From NCBI RefSeq assembly GCF_021538895.1, contig NZ_JADDRL010000087.1, positions 1 through 40,363 on the forward strand: DNA of 40,363 nt, written 5' to 3'. Under the pieces are notes generated by a model. That model was not told where the DNA came from. It worked only from the letters and a program-made list of their open reading frames with translations, and did not search any database. This stretch comes from Streptomyces olivochromogenes (lineage in GTDB: Bacteria > Actinomycetota > Actinomycetes > Streptomycetales > Streptomycetaceae). The translations under genes and the position numbers were made by a program. Shown in pieces: positions 1-7,979 of this stretch (positions are counted from its first letter, which is position 1; every line of letters starts with the position of its first letter).

Positions 1-1
1 C

Positions 2-1132
2 GCCCCGGGGGATCCCGACGCCCTCTCCCGGGACGACGGCCCCACCGACGTGCCGGCCACCGAGTTCGTCCCGCCGGACCCGGACGCCGCCGCCTTCGCT
101 CCCGCGCCGGGCGGCAGGCACGCCGCCACCCGGCTCGACCTTCCCGTCCCGCCGCCCGCCGCCACCGTCGACTACGTCGGGTCCGGGCCGCCCACCTACG
201 ACGCCGAACCGACCGCGCTGCCGCCCGCCGACCCGGACGAATTGGACGATCTCGTGGCGGACACCGTCCTCGACGGCGCCCACTACGGGGCCTGCACCCT
301 GCGGGCCGTGTCGGTGCGCGGGGACTCGGCGCGGTACCGGGGGGAGCCACGGCGCGACGCGCTGCTCACCGCGCGGTTCGGCACGGGGGAGCAGGCGCTG
401 GTCCTCGTGGCGGTGGCCACCGGCGCGCGGGCCACGTCCGGGGCGCACCGGGCGGCCGCCGAGGCCTGCCGGTGGATCGGGCGGGCCGTGGGCCGCAGCC
501 ACCAGCGGCTCGCGGCGGACATCCTGGCCGCCCGCCGCGGCGATCTGAAGTCGGGGCTGCACCGGCTCACCGACCGCAGCCTCGGCAAGCTGCGGGCCAG
601 CGCCACCGAGCAGGGCGTCGATCCGGACGAGTACGCGGCCAGCCTGCGCTGTCTGCTGCTGCCCGCCGTTCCGCAGTGCCGTACCCGGGTGTTCTTCGGC
701 GTCGGCGGGGGCGGGCTGTTCCGGCTGCGGGACGGGGAGTGGCAGGACATCGAGCCGAGCGTCAGCGCCGCCGACACCACCGGCGAAGCCGTCGTCGGGT
801 TCGGCGCGCTGCCCGCCGAGACGCCCGAGGGCGACCGGCTCACGATGGACCTCGGCATCCCGACGCCGCCGAGCCCGTACGAACTCGCGCCGGAGCCGCC
901 CCGCGAACCCTTCCGGTTCCGGGCCTCGGTAGCCCGGCCGGGTGACGCGCTGCTGATGTGCAGCGGCGGCCTGGCCGACCCGCTGCGCGGCGAGCCCGCC
1001 CTCTGCGCCTATCTGGCCCGGCGCTGGTCGGGCGGCACTGCGCCGGGCCTGGCCGCGTTCCTCGCGGACACCCAGGTGCGGGTCAAGGGGTACGCCGACG
1101 ACCGCACGGTGGCCGCGGTCTGGGAGGCGTAA
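2..1132 (+). CDS. PP2C-like protein phosphatase, C-terminal part (5' end outside window)
   Basis: The frame is open from the first bases of the window, so the start probably lies upstream; the first in-window start codon is a GTG at 50. The protein resembles the PP2C-type phosphatases common in Streptomyces. After a Pro/Ala-rich N-terminal stretch there is an RGEPRRDALL segment like the family's first motif, and near the C-terminus YADDRTVAAVW matches the usual DD-x-T motif. Two expected metal-binding positions look lost: the usual VADG is VATG here (VAVATGARATSGAHRAA), and the usual SDG is SGG (LLMCSGGLAD). The fold is fairly clear, but catalytic activity is doubtful, so it may be a pseudophosphatase or scaffold. 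The next gene is 75 bases downstream on the same strand. Confidence 0.65.
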   Translation, partial: APGDPDALSRDDGPTDVPATEFVPPDPDAAAFAPAPGGRHAATRLDLPVPPPAATVDYVGSGPPTYDAEPTALPPADPDELDDLVADTVLDGAHYGACTLRAVSVRGDSARYRGEPRRDALLTARFGTGEQALVLVAVATGARATSGAHRAAAEACRWIGRAVGRSHQRLAADILAARRGDLKSGLHRLTDRSLGKLRASATEQGVDPDEYAASLRCLLLPAVPQCRTRVFFGVGGGGLFRLRDGEWQDIEPSVSAADTTGEAVVGFGALPAETPEGDRLTMDLGIPTPPSPYELAPEPPREPFRFRASVARPGDALLMCSGGLADPLRGEPALCAYLARRWSGGTAPGLAAFLADTQVRVKGYADDRTVAAVWEA

Positions 1133-1207
1133 CCGCGACCCCTGTGAATTCATGGAATCCGCGGGGCACTGACGGACACTCCGGAGACGAAGGGGCACGC
1201 GAGAGCC

Positions 1208-2950
1208 ATGGCCAAGCAGAACGTCGCCGAACAGTTCGTCGACATCCTCGTCCGGGCCGGGGTGCGCCGGCTGTACGGCGTCGTCGGCGACAGCCTCAAC
1301 CCCGTCGTCGACGCCGTGCGCCGCAACTCCGCGATCGACTGGATCCACGTACGGCACGAGGAGACGGCGGCCTTCGCGGCCGGCGCGGAGGCCCAGATCA
1401 CCGGGAAGCTGGCGGCCTGCGCCGGCTCCTGCGGCCCCGGCAACCTGCACCTCATCAACGGCCTGTACGACGCCCACCGCTCCATGGCCCCGGTGCTCGC
1501 CCTCGCCTCGCACATCCCGTCCAGCGAGATCGGCCTCGGCTACTTCCAGGAGACCCACCCCGACCAACTGTTCCGCGAGTGCAGCCACTACTGCGAGCTC
1601 ATCTCCAACAGCAAGCAGATGCCCCGGCTGCTGCAGACCGCCATCCAGCACGCGATCGGACGCAGCGGGGTGAGCGTGGTGGCCCTGCCGGGCGACATCG
1701 CCTCCGAGCCCGCCCCGGAGAAGGCCGCCGAGACCGCCCTCGTCACCTCGCGGCCCACCGTGCGCCCCGGCGACGCCGAGATCGACCGGCTCGTCGAGAT
1801 GATCGACCGGGCCGACAAGGTCACCCTGTTCTGCGGCAGCGGCACCGCCGGCGCCCACGCCGAGGTGATGGAGTTCGCCGGGAAGGTCAAGTCCCCGGTG
1901 GGGCACGCGCTGCGCGGCAAGGAGTGGATCCAGTACGACAACCCGTACGACGTCGGCATGAGCGGTCTGCTCGGCTACGGCGCCGCCTACGAGGCCACCC
2001 ACGAGTGCGACCTGCTGATCCTGCTCGGCACCGACTTCCCGTACAACGCCTTCCTGCCCGACGACGTGGCCATCGCCCAGATCGACGTGCGCCCCGAGGT
2101 GCTCGGCCGCCGCTCCCGCCTCGACCTGGCCGTGTGGGGCGATGTGCGCGAGACGCTGCGCTGTCTGATCCCGCGCGTGAAGCCCAAGGAGAACCGGCGC
2201 TTCCTCGACCGGATGCTGAAGAAGCACGCGGACGCGCTGGAAGGGGTCGTGAAGGCCTACACGCGCAAGGTCGAGAAGCACGTCCCGATCCACCCCGAGT
2301 ACGTGGCCTCCGTGCTGGACGACATGGCCGACGAGGACGCCGTGTTCACCGTGGACACCGGCATGTGCAACGTCTGGGCGGCTCGCTACATCTCGCCCAA
2401 CGGCCGCCGCCGCGTCATCGGTTCCTTCTCCCACGGCTCGATGGCGAACGCGCTGCCGATGGCGATCGGCGCCCAGTTCGTCGACCGGCGCCGACAGGTC
2501 GTGTCGATGTCCGGCGACGGCGGGTTCTCCATGATGATGGGCGACTTCCTGACCGCGGTGCAGTACGACCTGCCGGTCAAGGTCGTCCTCTTCAACAACT
2601 CCTCACTCAGCATGGTGGAGTTGGAGATGCTGGTCGCGGGACTGCCCTCGTACGGCACCACGAACGTCAACCCCGACTTCGCCGCCGTGGCCCGCGCCTG
2701 CGGCGCCTTCGGCCTCAGGGTCGAGAAGCCCAAACAGCTCGCCGGCGCCCTGCGGGACGCCTTCCGGCACCGCGGCCCGGCCCTCGTCGACGTCGTCACC
2801 GACCCCAACGCGCTGTCCATCCCCCCGAAGATCAGCGCCGAGATGGTCACCGGCTTCGCGCTCTCCGCCTCGAAGATGGTGCTGGACGGAGGCGTGGGAC
2901 GCATGCTCCAGATGGCCCGTTCCAATCTGCGCAACGTGCCCCGGCCCTGA
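1208..2950 (+). CDS. poxB: Pyruvate dehydrogenase (quinone) / pyruvate oxidase, ThDP-dependent
   Basis: The 580-residue protein has the full three-domain layout of ThDP enzymes of the PoxB/acetolactate synthase superfamily. The N-terminal domain carries the proton-relay Glu in VRHEETAAFAAGAEA. The middle FAD/Rossmann-like domain spans about 190-330. The C-terminal ThDP-binding motif begins at MSGDGGFSMMMGDF and ends at VLFNNSSLSMVELEM, the GDG-x(n)-NN signature. Family knowledge: PoxB oxidatively decarboxylates pyruvate to acetate and CO2 and passes electrons to membrane quinone. The YGVVGDSLNPVVDAV start region and length match bacterial PoxB better than acetolactate synthase, but specificity cannot be proven from sequence. 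The ATG at 1208 follows a GAGAG ribosome-binding stretch. It looks like a single-gene unit. Confidence 0.85.
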   Translation: MAKQNVAEQFVDILVRAGVRRLYGVVGDSLNPVVDAVRRNSAIDWIHVRHEETAAFAAGAEAQITGKLAACAGSCGPGNLHLINGLYDAHRSMAPVLALASHIPSSEIGLGYFQETHPDQLFRECSHYCELISNSKQMPRLLQTAIQHAIGRSGVSVVALPGDIASEPAPEKAAETALVTSRPTVRPGDAEIDRLVEMIDRADKVTLFCGSGTAGAHAEVMEFAGKVKSPVGHALRGKEWIQYDNPYDVGMSGLLGYGAAYEATHECDLLILLGTDFPYNAFLPDDVAIAQIDVRPEVLGRRSRLDLAVWGDVRETLRCLIPRVKPKENRRFLDRMLKKHADALEGVVKAYTRKVEKHVPIHPEYVASVLDDMADEDAVFTVDTGMCNVWAARYISPNGRRRVIGSFSHGSMANALPMAIGAQFVDRRRQVVSMSGDGGFSMMMGDFLTAVQYDLPVKVVLFNNSSLSMVELEMLVAGLPSYGTTNVNPDFAAVARACGAFGLRVEKPKQLAGALRDAFRHRGPALVDVVTDPNALSIPPKISAEMVTGFALSASKMVLDGGVGRMLQMARSNLRNVPRP

Positions 2951-3280
2951 CCGGAACCGCGCGGTACGGAACCGGTGGATTCCGGCCAGATTCGCGGGGC
3001 CGTAGAGCCGCTCGGAACAAGGAACCGGACGCCCTGATGCCGCCCCGGACGCGGCCGGATCGGCGGAGCGGAATCGGTAGGCCCTTGACGGGACGCCCGT
3101 GGCGGCGTACGGAGGGGCCCCCGTCCGGAACGCCGGTGCGGTCGTGGTCGAGCCCGCGTGGAGCCGCGCCGCAGCCGTGGCCGAAGAGCCGGTTGTTGAC
3201 TTTTCGACATGACTGCCCCGGTGTGGACGGGGCATGGATCCCCGTGAACGTGTTCGATCAGGAGGGGTACCGGCAACAGC
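2951..3280. other. Intergenic region, 330 bases, no gene recognised
   Basis: No ORF here shows a recognisable protein in either strand. The stretch is GC-rich with some imperfect CCGGAACCG-like repeats just after the poxB stop. The only promoter-like string is TTGACT at about 3196 in a locally AT-richer patch, roughly 85 bases before the next gene, but I see no convincing -10 box. An AGGAGGGG ribosome-binding site at 3260-3267 belongs to the following gene. Confidence 0.4.
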
Positions 3281-3784
3281 GTGCGGGCGGGGGTCATGAA
3301 GAGGCAGGCACGAGGAGGCGGTCCCGCGACCATCGGGGCCTCCTCGGTGAAGTCAGTGGGGGAAGAGACCGACAGCGCGACGGAACGGGAACCGGCACAC
3401 CCACCGCAGTTGAAGCGCCGGCTGGAGCGGGCGGACCTGCGGGAGGTGCCGGCGGCACGCAGAGCACTGCGCGAACTCCTGCGGCACTGGGGGAAACCGG
3501 GGCGCTGCGAGATCGCGGAACTGCTCACCAGCGAACTCGTCACCAACGCCCTCGTCCACACCGACCACGACGCCGTGCTGACGGCGGTCGTCGGGCCGCG
3601 TGGACTGCGCGTGGAGGTACGGGACTTCGTCGCCCGCCGGCCCCGGGTGTGCGTACCGAGCACCGACGACGACACGCACGGCCGGGGCCTGGTGCTGGTG
3701 CAGTCGCTGGCGGACGCGTGGGGCGTACGGGCGCACGGCGTGGGGAAGTCGGTGTGGTTCGAACTCGACGCGGAAGCCGCGTGA
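3281..3784 (+). CDS. ATP-binding protein, RsbW-like anti-sigma factor kinase domain (HATPase_c)
   Basis: A small (167 aa) single-domain GHKL ATPase of the type abundant in Streptomyces. The N-box is ELLTSELVTNALVHT (catalytic Glu and Asn present), the G1 Asp is in VEVRDFVARRP, and the glycine-rich lid is DDDTHGRGLVLVQSLA. Family knowledge: such proteins act as anti-sigma factors, often by binding or phosphorylating anti-anti-sigma partners; no partner gene is adjacent. A strong AGGAGGGG lies at 3260-3267. The GTG at 3281 is 13 bases after it and an in-frame ATG at 3296 is 28 bases after it, so I prefer the GTG, though the first residues are unlike the family. The gene is followed by a perfect hairpin terminator. 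Confidence 0.8.
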   Translation: MRAGVMKRQARGGGPATIGASSVKSVGEETDSATEREPAHPPQLKRRLERADLREVPAARRALRELLRHWGKPGRCEIAELLTSELVTNALVHTDHDAVLTAVVGPRGLRVEVRDFVARRPRVCVPSTDDDTHGRGLVLVQSLADAWGVRAHGVGKSVWFELDAEAA

Positions 3785-3789
3785 CCAAA

Positions 3790-3828
3790 GGGGTGGGGGC
3801 GTGACCGTCAAGGTCACGCCCCCACCCC
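3790..3828. terminator. Perfect 17-bp stem bidirectional terminator
   Basis: Bases 3790-3806 (GGGGTGGGGGCGTGACC) and 3812-3828 are exact reverse complements separated by a five-base loop, GTCAA. It sits 6 bases after the stop of the plus-strand ATPase and 20 bases from the stop of the minus-strand DUF2637 gene. It can therefore serve both convergent transcripts. There is no U tract, as is usual in Streptomyces. Confidence 0.85.
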
Positions 3829-3847
3829 GGACATCGTGCGCGCGGTC

Positions 3848-4882
3848 CTAGCCGAACTGCTGCTCCAGATCCTTGAGCTTGCGCTCCAGGGAGTCGAGCC
3901 GAGGCAGGGCCATGGTGTCGTCCTCCGCGGTCAGGTCGACGGTGATCGGGTCAGACCCTTTGCGGACGGGCTGAAGGGAGGGCCGTGAGCGTACGGGCAG
4001 TTGCTCCGGCGCGGATATGGCAGGCTCCGCGGTGACCTGACCGGAATCGCGTTCCACCTGCACCTCCACCTGCCGGTCGCCACCTCGGCCGACGAAGCCG
4101 CGGTGCCCCCGGCTGATGGCCTTGAGCTGGGCGCGCTCGACCCGCTGCTGCTCGCGGCGGCGCAGTCGCGTCTGCTCCTTCTGGCGCTGGTCCTCGCGCA
4201 CCTCCTCGACCGCCTCGTCCAGGCTGCGCACGCCCTCCAGGAGCATCAGCGACCAGGCCTTGTAGGTCTCGCGGGGGGCCCGCAGCCAGCGGACGATACG
4301 GATCTGCGGCAGCGGACGCGGCACCAGACCCTGCTCGCGCAGCGCGGCGCGGCGGGTCTGCTTCAGCGCGCGGTCGAAGAGCACGGCCGCGGACAGCGAC
4401 ATGCCGGAGAAGAACTGCGGCGCGCCGTCGTGGCCCAGGCCCCGGGGCGCGTGCACCCAGTTGAACCAGGCCGCTGCGCCCGCGAACGTCCATACGAGGA
4501 TCCGGGAGCCGAGGGCGGCGTCGCCGTGGCTGGCCTCGCGCACCGCGAGGACCGAGCAGAACATGGCCGCGCCGTCGAGGCCGAACGGCACCAGGTACTC
4601 CCAGCCGTTCGTGAGGCCGAGGTTCTGCTGGCCGAAGCCGACCAGGCCGTGGAAGGAGAGTGCCGCGGCGACCGCCGCACAGCAGAACAGAAGGACATAG
4701 GAGGCGGTGCCGTATATGGCCTCCTTGCGCCGACGGCGCTCCTCGCTGCGCTCCCACGAGTCGTCCGCGCTCGCGTCCTTCCCCGAGGAGCGCTTACCGC
4801 GCGCAAGCACCGCAACCGCCGCCAGCATGCCCAGGAGCAGGACGGCGCCCGGAAGCAGCCAGTTCAGCGATATGTCTCTCAT
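3848..4882 (-). CDS. DUF2637 integral membrane protein
   Basis: A 344-residue membrane protein matching the actinobacterial DUF2637 family, whose function is unknown; relatives occur in Streptomyces chromosomes and near plasmid-transfer (Spd-like) genes. An N-terminal segment (SLNWLLPGAVLLLGMLAAVA) is followed by four more hydrophobic stretches, including LLFCCAAVAAALSFHGL, VPFGLDGAAMFCSVLAV and LVWTFAGAAAWFNWV. The last 150 residues are soluble, highly charged and partly coiled-coil (EEVREDQRQKEQTRLRRREQQ), ending in a leucine-heptad-like LERKLKDLEQQF. I chose the ATG at 4882 because AAGGGA lies 6 bases upstream; a longer frame to 4939 has no good ribosome-binding site. Cytoplasmic tail orientation is inferred. 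Confidence 0.75.
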   Translation of the reverse strand: MRDISLNWLLPGAVLLLGMLAAVAVLARGKRSSGKDASADDSWERSEERRRRKEAIYGTASYVLLFCCAAVAAALSFHGLVGFGQQNLGLTNGWEYLVPFGLDGAAMFCSVLAVREASHGDAALGSRILVWTFAGAAAWFNWVHAPRGLGHDGAPQFFSGMSLSAAVLFDRALKQTRRAALREQGLVPRPLPQIRIVRWLRAPRETYKAWSLMLLEGVRSLDEAVEEVREDQRQKEQTRLRRREQQRVERAQLKAISRGHRGFVGRGGDRQVEVQVERDSGQVTAEPAISAPEQLPVRSRPSLQPVRKGSDPITVDLTAEDDTMALPRLDSLERKLKDLEQQFG

Positions 4883-5197
4883 CTGGGGTCCCTTGCATTG
4901 GGATAGGGCGTAACGCCCGCCATAGTGGCCCAATTCCACCGGCCCTCAGGGGGTTTCGGGGCAAGAGGCCGCCAAGGAAGTGCAAGGGGATGCCCAGGGC
5001 GACGTTCTGCTCGAACTGCCGCTTGAGGGGCGGGAGTTGAGTTCGAATAAGACTACCCGTACGGATGGTTCCGCGGAAAGTTCCCGCGACACGTGAGGAA
5101 GTTGTGAATTACCTGTCCCCGAATGGGTGTCCCAGCCGTGGACGATCCTAGTGGACGTTGGGCCGTGCTCCGTGCCATCGGCGTACCTGATGAAGCC
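4883..5197. other. Intergenic region, 315 bases, no gene recognised
   Basis: This separates the minus-strand DUF2637 gene from the end of the minus-strand fhuF-like gene and should hold the DUF2637 promoter. It has a locally AT-richer patch around 5035-5115. I see no clear -10/-35 pair, no tRNA cloverleaf and no convincing hairpin. Confidence 0.35.
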
Positions 5198-6037
5198 TCA
5201 AGCGGCAGTCCTGGTAGTCGATTTGGCGACACGGTCGGCCGTGCCGGTGCGCGGGCAGCTCGCACAGATGTCCTGCGGCCGCAGCGTGTAGAACATGCAG
5301 CAGCTCACCCGGTCCCGGGTGCACTCCGCCCCGCCGTCCGGACCGGCCGGCTCGCGGAAGGCGGCCGAGCCGACGTACGGGCTCGTCGCCCCCGGCAGCA
5401 GCAGCTCCAGCTCGCGCACGGCCCGCCGCTCCTCGGTCCCGCCGAGCAGCCGTGCGACGTACCAGAGCCCCTCGACGAGCTCGTCGGTCGCCATGCCCCA
5501 CAGGGCGCGCCCGCGCCGCCGCATGCGCGGCCCGAACCCGGCGAGCACGGGTTCCAGGTGCTCGGCCACCGCCGCCCGCACCTCGGCCCGCAGCGCCTCC
5601 TCGTCGGGTACGACGACGGCGCCCGGCAGCGCCGCCGCCGGGTCGCCCGGGAGGCAGGCGAAGGAGACGGGGCGTGCGGCCATGCGGCCGGCGGTGCGGT
5701 CGTACGAGACGTTGGTCACGGGCAGCCGGGGCACGCGGCGGTGCAGGAACCACGGCACGGTGATCAGCAGGCAGGCCGGCCAGGCGTACCGGTGCAGGCC
5801 GAAGCTCGCCAGGACGTCCGGGCGGGCCCGCTGTCCGTAGTCCCGCAGCACTTGTGCCTCGTCCCACCCCAGGAACCCGTCGAGGGCGGCGCCGCCCTCG
5901 ACGAGCGCGGCGGCGGTCACCCAGTCGTTTCCGCACGGAATCGCGTCCTCGGGGCCCACCTCCGTGGCGGTCAGTCCCGGGTGGACCTCGCTGAGGCGGG
6001 CGTACGCGGCGGAGACGGCCGAGGCGGGAGCGGGCAT
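5198..6037 (-). CDS. FhuF-like (2Fe-2S) ferric-siderophore reductase
   Basis: A 279-residue protein whose C-terminus has the FhuF cysteine signature: RDRVSCCMFYTLRPQD followed by ICASCPRTG, with adjacent Cys-Cys, then Cys-x2-Cys. Family knowledge: these four cysteines hold an unusual [2Fe-2S] cluster, and FhuF proteins reduce ferric iron from hydroxamate siderophores in the cytoplasm. The upstream part (about 70-190) is the variable FhuF body, with VPWFLHRRVPRLPVTNVSYD typical of actinobacterial members. The gene stands alone, and a near-consensus iron box lies 37 bases upstream of the start, which supports an iron-starvation role. The start at 6037 has a GGTGG stretch upstream. Confidence 0.85.
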   Translation of the reverse strand: MPAPASAVSAAYARLSEVHPGLTATEVGPEDAIPCGNDWVTAAALVEGGAALDGFLGWDEAQVLRDYGQRARPDVLASFGLHRYAWPACLLITVPWFLHRRVPRLPVTNVSYDRTAGRMAARPVSFACLPGDPAAALPGAVVVPDEEALRAEVRAAVAEHLEPVLAGFGPRMRRRGRALWGMATDELVEGLWYVARLLGGTEERRAVRELELLLPGATSPYVGSAAFREPAGPDGGAECTRDRVSCCMFYTLRPQDICASCPRTGTADRVAKSTTRTAA

Positions 6038-6073
6038 GGCGGAACCACCGATCAGCGATCGCGAACCAAGGAG

Positions 6074-6092
6074 TCAGGTAAGGCTTACCTTA
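6074..6092 (-). promoter_or_regulatory. Iron box (DmdR/IdeR-type operator) upstream of the fhuF-like gene
   Basis: The 19-mer TCAGGTAAGGCTTACCTTA matches the actinobacterial DmdR/IdeR iron-box consensus TTAGGTTAGGCTAACCTAA at 15 of 19 positions. Its core GGTAAGGCTTACC is a near-perfect palindrome. It overlaps an AT-rich TAAGGT element that could be the -10 box of the minus-strand fhuF-like gene, the usual arrangement for iron-dependent repression. It might also affect the divergent GntR gene, whose start is 133 bases away. Confidence 0.8.
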
Positions 6093-6162
6093 TCTTCTCC
6101 GTCAGGGGTGCAATCGGATATTGATTCGAAGTTTGAACTATTGCCTCGTGCGCCTAAGGTGC

Positions 6163-6192
6163 TTGACGGACAAGTAACAACCCGTCGTTAAT
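6163..6192 (+). promoter_or_regulatory. Candidate promoter of the GntR-family gene
   Basis: TTGACG (6163-6168) and GTTAAT (6187-6192) are 18 bases apart in an AT-richer stretch about 35 bases before the GntR start. The -35 is close to the housekeeping HrdB consensus and the -10 is weak. Confidence 0.35.
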
Positions 6193-6224
6193 GACCCGAG
6201 TGCCCACAGTCGGAGGAGGACCCC

Positions 6225-7025
6225 GTGAAGCAGTACGCGCACGGCTCCGCCGTGACGGGGGCACCGGACCGTACCGAGGGTGTGACCCGGGTGCCGGCGC
6301 AGCCGCGGGCCGAGGACGTGACCCGGGAGCGGGACACCGCGGTGCCCGAGGCGCGCGGCGAGCACACGCACGGTGAGCGGCCCATCCCGCAGCCCCGGGT
6401 CGTCGTCCAGCGCGCCTCGGTGCGCGGGCAGATACTCGACGCGCTGCGCACCGCGCTGGTCACGGGGGAGCTGACGCCCGGCGAGGTGTACTCGGGGCCC
6501 GCGCTCGGCGAGCGGTTCGGGGTCTCCGCCACGCCCGTGCGGGAGGCCATGCAGCAGCTCGCGCTGGAAGGCGCGGTCGAGGTCGTGCCGAACCGCGGGT
6601 TCCGGATCGTCGAGCGGGGAGCGCGGGAGCTGGCCGAACTGGCCGAGGTCCGGGCCCTGATCGAGGTCCCGGTCGTGCTGCGCCTGGCCCGAACGGTCCC
6701 CGCCGAGCGCTGGGCCGAGTTGCGCCCCCTCGCCGAGGACACCGTCCGCGCCGCGTCCTCCGGCTGCCGCGCCACCTACGCCGAGTCGGACCGCGCCTTC
6801 CACAGCGCGGTCCTGGCCCTGTCCGGCAACGAACAGCTCGTCCACATCGCCCAGGACCTGCACCGCCGGTCCCAGGGGCCCCTGGTCGGCGGCCCGGCCC
6901 GGCCCGTCCGCACCGACCTCCTCGCGGACGCGTCGCACCACATGGCGCTGCTGGAGGCCCTGACCGCACGGGACCTGGACACGGTCCGGGCGCTGGTGGG
7001 GGAGCACTTCACCGCGGGCGTCTGA
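6225..7025 (+). CDS. GntR/FadR-family transcriptional regulator with FCD domain
   Basis: After a 55-residue disordered N-terminal extension, the winged-helix domain spans about 60-130, with RGQILDALRTALVTGELTPG, the recognition helix region SATPVREAMQQLALEG and the wing VEVVPNRGFRIV. The C-terminal FCD ligand domain follows (EVRALIEVPVVLRLAR, then SDRAFHSAVLALSGNEQLV with the expected Asp and His ligands, and SHHMALLEALTARD). Family knowledge: FadR-type regulators bind small organic acids. A GGAGGAGG ribosome-binding site lies just before the ATG. The effector is unknown. It is divergent from the fhuF-like gene and convergent with the TPR-like gene. Confidence 0.85.
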   Translation: MKQYAHGSAVTGAPDRTEGVTRVPAQPRAEDVTRERDTAVPEARGEHTHGERPIPQPRVVVQRASVRGQILDALRTALVTGELTPGEVYSGPALGERFGVSATPVREAMQQLALEGAVEVVPNRGFRIVERGARELAELAEVRALIEVPVVLRLARTVPAERWAELRPLAEDTVRAASSGCRATYAESDRAFHSAVLALSGNEQLVHIAQDLHRRSQGPLVGGPARPVRTDLLADASHHMALLEALTARDLDTVRALVGEHFTAGV

Positions 7026-7043
7026 CGCCCCCCCCCGCGCCCC

Positions 7044-7826
7044 TCAGGCCGTGGCCGCCCCGGGCGCCGGCGGAGCCAGCTGGCGGGCCAGCCAGGTCGG
7101 TACGCCCCCGAGCAGCCGGTACAGCCGTCGCGCCTCCTCGCGCAGCCGGGATGCCTCCGGCTCGGCCTCGGTGTCGGCGAGGGAGGCCAGCGCGGGGGCC
7201 GTACCGACCAGGTAGCCCAACTCCTCCCGGATCCGCAGGGATTCCGCGAAGCCGTGCCGCGCCTCGGCCAACTCGCCGTCCCGTAGAGCGAGTCCGGCCA
7301 GATGGCGCCAGGTGAAGGACAGCAGCAGCGGGTCCGAGTGCGCGGTCGCGGCGGCGTGCGCCCGGCGGTAGGCGGCGCGCGCCGCCTGCGGGGAACGGGC
7401 CAGGTTCTCGGCGAGCAGACCCCGGCGGAAGTCCAGCAGGGCCCGCCCCGCCGCGCCCGGCGGAATCAGGGCGGCCGCCCTGCCGAGCGCGGCCCGCGCC
7501 TCGTCGGCCCGGTCCCGCACCCCGTGCAGCGTGGCGGCGTAGGCAAGTTGCCCGCGTTCACAAGCGGCCGCGCCGCGCTCCTCGTCGGTCCGGGCCTGCG
7601 CCTCGGCCGTACGCAGCGCGTCCTCGGCCTCCTCCCAGCCCCGCTCGGTGTACAGACACCGTTCGACCAGCAGCCCGGCCCGTTGCAGCGAGGCCGCCGG
7701 GCCCTGTGGTGGGAGCAGCGCTGCCGCGTCGGCCCAGCAGGCCCGCGAGCGCAACCGCCAAATTGCGGTCTGGAGAGGATCGTCACCTGCGGTCGTTCCG
7801 TTACCAGACATGGCGGGATGCGCCAC
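7044..7826 (-). CDS. TPR-like helical-repeat protein of unknown function
   Basis: About 260 residues, almost entirely alpha-helical and alanine-rich, with spacing typical of degenerate tetratricopeptide repeats (ALRTAEAQARTDEERGAAAC, DFRRGLLAENLARSPQAA, HLAGLALRDGELAEARHGFA). Similar stand-alone proteins are common in Streptomyces and presumably mediate protein contacts; no specific function can be assigned. I chose GTG at 7826 because GGGGAGG lies 5 bases upstream; an ATG at 7811 is the alternative. The gene converges with the GntR gene, with only 18 bases between stops and no obvious hairpin. Confidence 0.65.
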   Translation of the reverse strand: MAHPAMSGNGTTAGDDPLQTAIWRLRSRACWADAAALLPPQGPAASLQRAGLLVERCLYTERGWEEAEDALRTAEAQARTDEERGAAACERGQLAYAATLHGVRDRADEARAALGRAAALIPPGAAGRALLDFRRGLLAENLARSPQAARAAYRRAHAAATAHSDPLLLSFTWRHLAGLALRDGELAEARHGFAESLRIREELGYLVGTAPALASLADTEAEPEASRLREEARRLYRLLGGVPTWLARQLAPPAPGAATA

Positions 7827-7928
7827 GTTGCCCTCCCCGAGCACGCCATCGAGCTGTTGAGTGGTGGCGGCATTCCAACACCAATCTCCTGGCCGGGCCA
7901 AGAGGGTGGGTGAAGGATTTCACAAAGT

Positions 7929-7968
7929 CGTGGGGCCCGGGGGCCACTTGGCCTACGGCCGCCCCACG
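7929..7968 (-). terminator. Hairpin downstream of the pucR-like gene
   Basis: CGTGGGGC (7929-7936) pairs perfectly with GCCCCACG (7961-7968). The loop contains GGCC repeats that can lengthen the fold. It lies 12 bases after the stop of the pucR-like gene on the minus strand. Confidence 0.6.
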
Positions 7969-7979
7969 TCCGTGTGACC

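Noticed and set aside
3265..3270. GGGTAC as a SigB-type -10 element for the ATPase gene
   Set aside because: No GTTT-like -35 lies 14-16 bases upstream, and the string overlaps the ribosome-binding site.
958..3804. Very long plus-strand open frame spanning three annotated genes
   Set aside because: It is the out-of-frame shadow of the PP2C, poxB and ATPase genes; its translation is Arg/Pro-rich with no domain motif.
5005..5070. Possible tRNA because of a GTTCGAAT string
   Set aside because: No acceptor, D or anticodon stems can be formed around it.
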